DNA of 64,000 nucleotides from Kitasatospora sp. NBC_01266 (lineage in GTDB: Bacteria > Actinomycetota > Actinomycetes > Streptomycetales > Streptomycetaceae), in NCBI RefSeq assembly GCF_036242395.1, contig NZ_CP108458.1:7564001-7628000 (forward strand), read 5' to 3'. Numbering within the stretch: the first letter of the stretch is position 1; each line of letters starts with the position of its first letter. Position numbers and translations under genes: made by a program. The notes beneath the pieces are model-generated. The model was not told the origin of the DNA. It did not search any database and saw only the letters and a program-made list of their open reading frames with translations. Below, piece after piece: positions 1-8,200 of the stretch.

Positions 1-2235
1 CTGCGGCCGGTCGCGCCGGGCGTGCCGGGTGAGTTGTACCTGGCGGGCGTCCAGCTGGCGCGCGGCTACCTGAACCGCCCCGGCCTGAGCGCCGAGCGCT
101 TCGTCGCCGATCCGTACGGCGCGGCCGGTACCCGCATGTACCGCACGGGTGACCTGGTGCGCTGGACCGCCGAGGGTGCGCTGGTCTTCGTGGGGCGCGC
201 CGACGACCAGGTGAAGATCCGCGGCTTCCGGATCGAACTCGGCGAGATCGCAGCGGCTCTGACCAGCCATCAGGACGTCGCCCAGGCGGCCGTGCTGGTC
301 CGCGAGGACCGCCCCGGGGAGAAGCGCTTGGTGGGCTACCTGGTGCCGGCGGTGGCGCAACCCGATCTGCCCGGCCTGCGGAAGCACTTGGCCGGCCTGC
401 TGCCCGACTACATGGTCCCGGCCGCGCTGGTGGTGCTGGCGGAACTCCCGCTGACGGCCAGCGGCAAGCTGGACCGCACGGCGCTGCCCGCCCCGGACTT
501 CACCGCCGCCGTCACCGGGCGGGCGCCGAGCACCGAGCGTGAGGAGGTGCTGGCCGGGCTCTTCGCCGAGCTGCTGGGTCTGGCGAGCGTGGGGGTCGAC
601 GACGGGTTCTTCGAGCTGGGTGGTGACTCGATCATCTCGATCCAGCTGGTGGCCCGGGCCCGGCAGGCGGGCCTGGTGTTCAGCGCTCGCGATGTCTTCA
701 GCTGCCAGAGCGTCGCCGAGTTGGCGCTGGTCGCGCGGGGCGCCGAGGCGGCTGTCGCGGAGGACGCGGACGCCGGGATCGGTGAGCTGCCGGCCACCCC
801 GATCATGCACTGGCTGCGCGAACGCGGCGGCCCGGTGGACGGCTTCCACCAGGCGATGCTGCTCCAGGTCCCGGCCGAGCTCGGCGCGGACCGGCTCACC
901 GAGGCGCTGCGGACCCTGCTGGATCACCATGACGCGCTGCGCGCCAGGCTGCTGGTCGCCGAGGACGGCGGCTGGTCGCTGGTGGTGCCCGAGCGCGGCG
1001 CGCCGGGCGCGGCCGGGCTGGTCACCCGGATCGACACCGCCGACCTGGACCCGGCCGGGCTGCGCGCTCTCTTCGAGCGCGAGGCCGCCGCCGCACAGGA
1101 CCGCCTGGCTCCGGCCGACGGGGTGATGGTCCAGCTGGTGTGGTTCGACGCCGGCCCGCAGCGCCCGGGGCGCCTGCTGCTGGTGGTGCACCACCTGGTG
1201 GTGGACGGGGTCTCCTGGCGGATCCTGCTGCCCGACCTGGCCGCCGCCTGGCGCGGCGAGCAACTGCCGCCGGTGGCCACCTCGCTGCGCAGCTGGGCCA
1301 CCGCCCTGGTCGCCGAGGCCGGCCGCCGGGACGCCGAACTGCCGCTCTGGCAGGGCATGCTGGACGGCCCTGACCCGCTGCTCGGCAGCCGGGCGCTGGA
1401 CCATGCCCGGGACACCCGGCAGACCGTCGGCCACCTGGAGCTGACGCTGCCGCCGGAGCTGACCGAGCCGCTGCTGACCAGCGTCCCGGCGCTGTTCAAC
1501 GCCGAGGTCAACGACGTACTGCTGACCGGCCTGGCGCTCGCCGCCAACCGCTGGCGGGCGGACCGGGCGGGCCTGCTGTTCGAGCTGGAGGCGCACGGGC
1601 GCGAGGAGTTCGCCGAGCGCATCGACCTCTCCCGCACGGTCGGCTGGTTCACCAGCGCCTACCCGGTCCGGCTGGACCCGGGCGCGGCCGACTGGGGCGA
1701 CGTCACCGAGGCCGGCCCGGGGCTCGGCCGCTCGCTGAAGGCGGTGAAGGACCAACTGCGCGCCATCCCGGACCACGGCCTCGGCTACGGCCTGCTCCGC
1801 CACCTGCGCGCCGACACCGGCGCGCGGCTCGGTGCGGCCGCCCGCCCGCAGCTGGGGTTCAACTATCTCGGCCGGTTTGCCATCGAGCAGCGCGGCGAGC
1901 CGACCGAGTGGGGTCCGGCGCCCGAGATGGGCGCGATGTTGGGCGGCGCCGACGCGCTCGCCCCACTGGCCCACAGCGTCACCGTCAACGCCCGCACCGA
2001 GGACCGGGCCGACGGCCCGAGCTTCGTGGCCTCCTGGTCCTGGGCGACCGGGGTGCTGGACGAGGCGCGGGTGCGCCGGCTCGGCGAGCTGTGGTTCGAG
2101 GCGCTGGCGGCACTGGTGCGGCATGCGAGCGGCACGGACGCCGGCGGGCTGAGCACCTCGGACGTATCCCTGGTCGAGCTGAGCCAGGACGAGATCGACA
2201 TGTTCGAAGACGAGTTCGCGGATTGGGACCTCTAA
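1..2235 (+). CDS. Nonribosomal peptide synthetase, C-terminal part (A-PCP-E), 5' end outside window
   Basis: The reading frame is open at base 1, so the gene enters from the left; the first GTG at 22 is not a true start. Visible in order are the last third of an adenylation domain (A7/A8 region with YRTGDLV and KIRGFRIELGEI), a carrier domain with the phosphopantetheine serine in GGDSIIS near base 626, and an epimerization domain with HHLVVDGVSWR near 1190 and VGWFTSAYPVRL near 1640. The substrate-selecting residues of the A domain lie outside the window. The module should load an amino acid and convert it to the D form. The acidic C-terminal tail after the E domain fits a donor docking (COM) helix for the next synthetase, which starts 4 bases later. 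Assignment to the NRPS family is secure; the substrate is unknown. Confidence 0.96.
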   Translation: MRPVAPGVPGELYLAGVQLARGYLNRPGLSAERFVADPYGAAGTRMYRTGDLVRWTAEGALVFVGRADDQVKIRGFRIELGEIAAALTSHQDVAQAAVLVREDRPGEKRLVGYLVPAVAQPDLPGLRKHLAGLLPDYMVPAALVVLAELPLTASGKLDRTALPAPDFTAAVTGRAPSTEREEVLAGLFAELLGLASVGVDDGFFELGGDSIISIQLVARARQAGLVFSARDVFSCQSVAELALVARGAEAAVAEDADAGIGELPATPIMHWLRERGGPVDGFHQAMLLQVPAELGADRLTEALRTLLDHHDALRARLLVAEDGGWSLVVPERGAPGAAGLVTRIDTADLDPAGLRALFEREAAAAQDRLAPADGVMVQLVWFDAGPQRPGRLLLVVHHLVVDGVSWRILLPDLAAAWRGEQLPPVATSLRSWATALVAEAGRRDAELPLWQGMLDGPDPLLGSRALDHARDTRQTVGHLELTLPPELTEPLLTSVPALFNAEVNDVLLTGLALAANRWRADRAGLLFELEAHGREEFAERIDLSRTVGWFTSAYPVRLDPGAADWGDVTEAGPGLGRSLKAVKDQLRAIPDHGLGYGLLRHLRADTGARLGAAARPQLGFNYLGRFAIEQRGEPTEWGPAPEMGAMLGGADALAPLAHSVTVNARTEDRADGPSFVASWSWATGVLDEARVRRLGELWFEALAALVRHASGTDAGGLSTSDVSLVELSQDEIDMFEDEFADWDL

Positions 2236-2239
2236 GACC

Positions 2240-5200
2240 ATGGCCAACGCACGTATCCAGGACATCCTGCCGCTCTCGCGGCTCCAGGAAGGCCTGTTCT
2301 TCCACGCCCAGTTCGATGCCGAGGGCGTCGACGTCTACTCCTCCCAGCTGACCCTGCACCTGGACGGCCCGCTGGACGCCGAGGCGCTGCGGGCGGCCGG
2401 CGCGGCGCTGCTGGAGCGGCACCCGAACCTGAAGGCGGCCTTCCGCCAGGCGGATTCGGGCAAGTCGGTGCAGCTGATCCCGCGCCAGGTCAAGCTGCCC
2501 TGGACCGAAGTGGACCTCGGTGACCTGCCCGAGGCCGAGCAGCGGGCCGAGGTCGCCCGGCTCTGCGTCGAGGACCGCGAGCGCCGGTTCGACCTCGGCA
2601 AGCCGCCGCTGCTGCGCTTCCTGCTGATCCGGCTCGGTGGGCAGCGGCACGTGCTGGTGCTCAACCACCACCACATCCTGTGGGACGGCTGGTCGAACGC
2701 GCTGCTGATGGCCGAGCTGTTCGCGCTCTACCAGAGCGGTGGGGACGCCAGTGGACTGCCCAGAGTCGCGCCGTACAAGAACTACCTTGCCTGGGCGGCC
2801 AAGCAGGACCGCGCGGCTGCCGAGGCGGCCTGGCGGGGTGCGCTGGCCGGGCTGGAGGAGCCGAGCCTGCTGGCGCCGAGCGGCGGCGAGGAGCGCGCCG
2901 CGGTGCTGCCCGAGCGGCGCGAGCTGGAGCTGTCCGAGGCCACCACCGAGGCGCTCGGCACCCTGGCCCGGCGGCTCGGGGTGACCGCCAACACCATCGT
3001 GCAGGCCGGCTGGGGACTGCTGGTGGCGCGGCTGACCGGCCGGGACGACGTGGTCTTCGGCGCCACCGTCTCGGGGCGTCCGCCGGAGCTGCCGGGCGTC
3101 GAGCGGATGGTCGGCCTCTTCATCAACACGCTGCCCGTGCGGGTCGGTTCGAGGCCGGCCGAGAGCGTGGCCGAGCTGATCACCCGGCTGCAGGCCGAGC
3201 AGTCGGCCCTGCTGCCGCACCAGCAGGTGGGCCTGGCCGACGTGCAGCGCTGGGCCGGCCTCGGTGAACTCTTCGACACCAACCTGGTGTTCGAGAACTA
3301 CCCGCTGGACGCCGAGTCGCTCTCGATGGCCGGCTCGACGGTCAAGGTGACGGCGGCCGAGAGCCGCGAGGCGACGCACTACGCGTTGAACCTGGCCGTG
3401 GTCCCCGGCGCCCGGCTGAGCCTGCGGCTGGATCACCGCACCGACCTCTTCGACGCCGCCGCGGCCGACCGGCTGCTGGAGCAACTGGCACACACCTTGG
3501 GCGAGTTCGCCGAGGACCCGGCGCAGCCGGTCGGCCGGCTGCGCAGTGTGACGCCGGCCGACCGGCAGCGGCTGGTCCAGGAGTGGAACGACACGGCGGC
3601 CCCACTGCCCGGCGCCACGCTGCCCGAGCTGTTCCAGGCCCAGGTGGCCCGCGACCCCGAGGCCACCGCGCTGCTCTTCGAGGAGGGCGGCCGTTCGGCG
3701 GGCGGCGGCACGCTGAGCTACGGCGAGTTGAACGCGCGGGCCAACCGGCTGGCGCGGCGGCTGGTCGAGCTCGGCGTCGGGCCGGAGAGCGCGGTCGGTC
3801 TGCTGATGACCCGCTCGGTGGAGCTGGTGGTGGCGGTCCTCGCGGTGCTGAAGGCGGGCGGCTGCTACGTCCCGCTGGATGCCCGCTACCCGTTGGCGCA
3901 CCGGCAGTTGATCCTGGCCGAGACTGCGGCCGCGGTGCTGCTGACCGATGAGGCACTCGCCGAGGAGGCCCGTGGTCTGGCGCAGCTGCCGGTGGTCGTG
4001 GTGGGCCGGGACGGCACCGAGGGCGACCCGGGCGACCTCGAACTCCCCTGTGACGGCGACCGGCTCGCCTATGTGATGTACACCTCCGGGTCGACCGGCC
4101 GCCCGAAGGGCGTGGCGGCCACCCACCGGGGCGTGCTGGCCCTGGCCACCGACCGGCGGTTCACCTCCGGCGCCTACCGGCGGGTGCTGCTGCACGCCCC
4201 GTACTCCTTCGACGCCTCGACGGCCGAGCTCTGGGTGCCGCTGCTCGGTGGCGGTCAGGTGGTGATCGCCCCCGACGGGCCGGTCGGCGCCGCCGAGATG
4301 GAGCGGCTGCTCGCCGAGTACGCGGTGACCGGCGTCTTCGTGACGGCCGGCCTGTTCGGGCTGATCGGGGAGGAGCGCCCGGAGTGCTTCAAGGGCGTGC
4401 GCGAGATCCTCACCGGCGGTGACGTGGTCTCCGCGACGGCGGTGGCCCGGGTGCGCGAGGTCTGCCCGGGGACCGAGGTGGTGATCGGCTACGGCCCCAC
4501 CGAGGTCACCATGCTGGCCAGCACCCACACGGTGGACGGCACCGAGCCGGGCGCCGTGCCGATCGGCCGACCGCTCGACAACACCCAGGCGTACGTGCTG
4601 GATTCGGCGCTGCGCCCGGTGCCGGTCGGGGTCGCGGGGGAGCTGTACGTGGCGGGCGTCGGCACCGCGCGCGGCTACCTGAACCGCCCCGGCCTGAGCG
4701 CCGAGCGTTTCGTGGCCGACCCGTACGGGCTGCCCGGCTCGCGGCTCTACCGCACCGGTGACGTGGTGCGCCGACTGCCCAGCGGCGTGCTGGCCTTCGT
4801 CGGCCGGTCGGACGAGCAGGTGAAGATCCGCGGCTTCCGGATCGAGCCGACCGGCATCGAGGCGGTTCTCGCCGGTCACCCGGCGGTGGCCCGGGCCGTG
4901 GTGCTGGTGCGCCAGGACCGGCCGGGGGAGAAGAGGTTGGTCGGCTATGTGGTGCCCGCCGAGGGCGCCGAGCTGACCGTGGCCGAGCTGCGGGCCCACC
5001 TCGGCGCGGCGCTGCCGGAGTACATGGTGCCCAGCGCGATCGTGCTGCTGGCGACGCTGCCGCTGACGCCGAACGACAAGGTGGACCGGAAGGCGCTGCC
5101 GGCACCGGAGTTCGAGTCCACCGCCCCCGGCCGGGCGGCCCGCACCGCGCGCGAGGAGACCCTGGCCGGCCTCTTCGCGGAGGTGCTGGGCCGCGAGAGC

Positions 5201-8200
5201 GTCGGGATCGACGACGGGTTCTTCGAGCTGGGCGGTGACTCGATCACCTCGATCCAGCTGGTCGCCCGGGCCCGCAAGGCCGGCCTGGTCTTCACCGCGC
5301 GCGATGTCTTCACCCGCCAGAGCGTCGCCGAACTGGCCCAGGTGGCAAGGGGCGAGGAGAGCGCGGTCACCGAGGAGGGCGACGCCGCGCTCGGCCTGGT
5401 GCCCGCGCTGCCGATCACGCACGCGCTGCGCGAGCACGGCCCGATCGCCGACGGCTTCCAGCAGGCCGTGCTGCTCCAGGTCCCCGCCGGCCTCGACGCG
5501 GACCGGCTGACCGGCGCGCTCCAGGCCCTGCTCGACCACCATGACGCGCTGCGCGCCCGCTACCTGGAGAGCGAGGGCGGCGCGCTGCACGTCCCGCCGC
5601 GCGGCGAGGTGAAGGCGGCGAGCCTGCTCACCCGGGTGGACGTGACCGGCGCCGACGAGCGGACGCTGCGCACGGCCGTCGCCACCCAGACCCGCGCCGC
5701 CCGGGGCCGCCTGGCGCCGCGCGCGGGCGTGATGGTGCAGGCGGTCTGGTTCGACGCCGGGGACCGGGCGGCGGGCCGGCTGCTGGTGATGATCCACCAC
5801 CTGGTGGTGGACGGGGTCTCCTGGCGGATCCTGCTGCCGGACCTGGCCACCGCGTACGCGGGCGGCGAACTCCAGCCCACCGGCACCTCGCTGCGCACCT
5901 GGGCCACCGCGCTGACCGCCGAGGCCCACCGCCGCACCGCCGAACTGCCGTTCTGGCAGCAGGCCCTGACCGGCGCCGAGCCGCTCTTCACGGCCGGCGG
6001 CGGCACCGCGTCCCGGCTGGAACTGACGCTGCCCGCCGCGCTCACCGAGCCGCTGCTGAGCACCGTCCCGGCCCTGCTGCACGCCGAGGTCAACGACGTG
6101 CTGCTCACCGGCCTGGCCCTCGCGGTCAACCGGGTACTCGCCCGCGACGGCGGGGTGCCGATCGAACTGGAGGGCCACGGCCGCCAGGAGCTGGGCGAGC
6201 GCACCGATCTCTCGCGCACGGTCGGCTGGTTCACCAGCGCCTACCCGGTGCGCCTGGAGCCGGGCACCGGCGGCGACCTCGGCCAGGCGCTGCGCGCGGT
6301 GAAGGAGCAACTGCGCGCGATCCCCGACCACGGCCTCGGCTACGGCCTGCTGCGCCACCTGAACCCCGAGACCGCGCCGGTGCTGGCCCAGGCTCCGTCC
6401 CCGCAGCTCGGCTTCAACTACCTGGGCCGGATCGGCACGGCCGCCACCGCCGGCACCGACTGGGCACCGGCCGCCGAGCCGCTCGGCGCCGACCCCGTGA
6501 TTCAGCCGCACGCGCTCGCCGTCAACGCCTGGGCCCAGGAGGGCCCCGAAGGGTCGCGGCTGACCGCCGCCTGGTCCTGGAGCACGCCGGAACTCACCGA
6601 GGAGCGGGTCCACGAGCTGGGCCAGGCCTGGTTCGAGGCGCTGGCCGCCCTCGCCGAGCACGCCCGCACGCCCGGCGCCGGCCGCCTCACCCCCAGTGAC
6701 GTCCCGCTGCTCCAGGTCGGCCAGGCGGAGCTGGACCGGCTGTCCGCCGACCGGCCGCTGGCCGAACTGCTGCCGCTCGCGCCGCTGCAGGAGGGCCTCT
6801 ACTTCCACGCCCAGTACGGCCGGGCCGACGAGCTGGACGTCTACACCTCCCAGCTCACCCTCCGGTTGGACGGCCCGCTGGACAGCGCCGCACTGCGCGC
6901 GGCCACCGAGGCCGCGCTGGCCCGCCACCCGCAGCTGACCGCCTTCCTGGCCCAGCTCGACGACGGCCGCGCGGTCCAGGCCGTACCGCGCCGGACCGAG
7001 CTGCCCTGGCACGAGGTCGACCTGACCGAGAACGCCTCGGCCGAGCAGGAGTTGGACCGACTGCGGGCCACCGAGCGGGCGCACCGCTTCGACCTCGCCA
7101 CCCCGCCGCTGCTGCGGATCACCCTGGTCAAGCTCGCCGCCGAGCAGCACGCCCTGCTGCTGACGAACCATCACATCATCTGGGACGGCTGGTCGATCGG
7201 CGTGCTGATCGGCGAACTCTTCACCCTCTACCGGGGCCAGGGGGGCGCCCTGCCGCAGGTCGTCCCGTTCCGTGACTACCTCGGCTGGGTCGCCGCCCAC
7301 GACGAGAAGGCCGCCCGCGCCGCCTGGCAGCAGGCGCTGGCCGGCATCGAGGAGGCCACCCTCCTCGCGCCGCGCGACCACGGGCGGCAGAGCCTGCTGC
7401 CCGAGAAGCTGCAGACCCTGCTGCCGGAGGAGCTGACCGAGGCGCTCACCGCCACCGCCCGCCGGCACGGCGTCACCCTCAACACCGTGGTGCAGGCGGC
7501 CTGGGGACTGCTGCTGGGCCATCTGACGGGACGTCAGGATCTGGTGTTCGGCGCCGTCGTCTCCGGCCGCCCGCCGGAGCTGCCCGGTGTCGAGCGGATC
7601 GTCGGCCTGCTGATCAACACGCTCCCGGTCCGGGTGCGGATCGACCCGGCCGAACCGCTCGCCGCGCTGCTCACCCGCCTGCAGCGGGAGCAGACCGCGC
7701 TGCTCGCGCACCAGCACGTCCCGCTGGCGGAGCTGCAGCGCTGGACCGGCACCGGTGAACTCTTCGACACCGCCCTGGCGTTCGAGAACTACCCGGTGGA
7801 CGCGGCCGCGCTGGCGGATACCGCGCAGGAGCTGCGGATCACCGACGCGAGCATCCAGGACGCCACCCACTACCCGCTCACCCTGGTCGCCATCCCCGGC
7901 GCCCGGCTCGACCTGCGCCTGGCCTACCGCCCCGACCTCTACGACCAGGCGGCGGCCACCCGGGTGCTCGACGGCTTCCGCACGGTCCTCGCGACCCTGG
8001 CCGCCACCCCCGAGCTGCCCACCGGCCGCCTCGACCTGCTGACCGAGGCCGAGCGCGCCGAACTGGTGCCCGCGCACCGCCCGTCGCCGGCCGCCGGAAC
8101 GCTCGGGGCCGGCGCCACCCTGCCCGAGCTCTTCCAGGCCCAGGCCGCCCGCACCCCCGAGGCGATCGCACTCAGCAGCCCGGGGGAGCCCGGCCACCGC

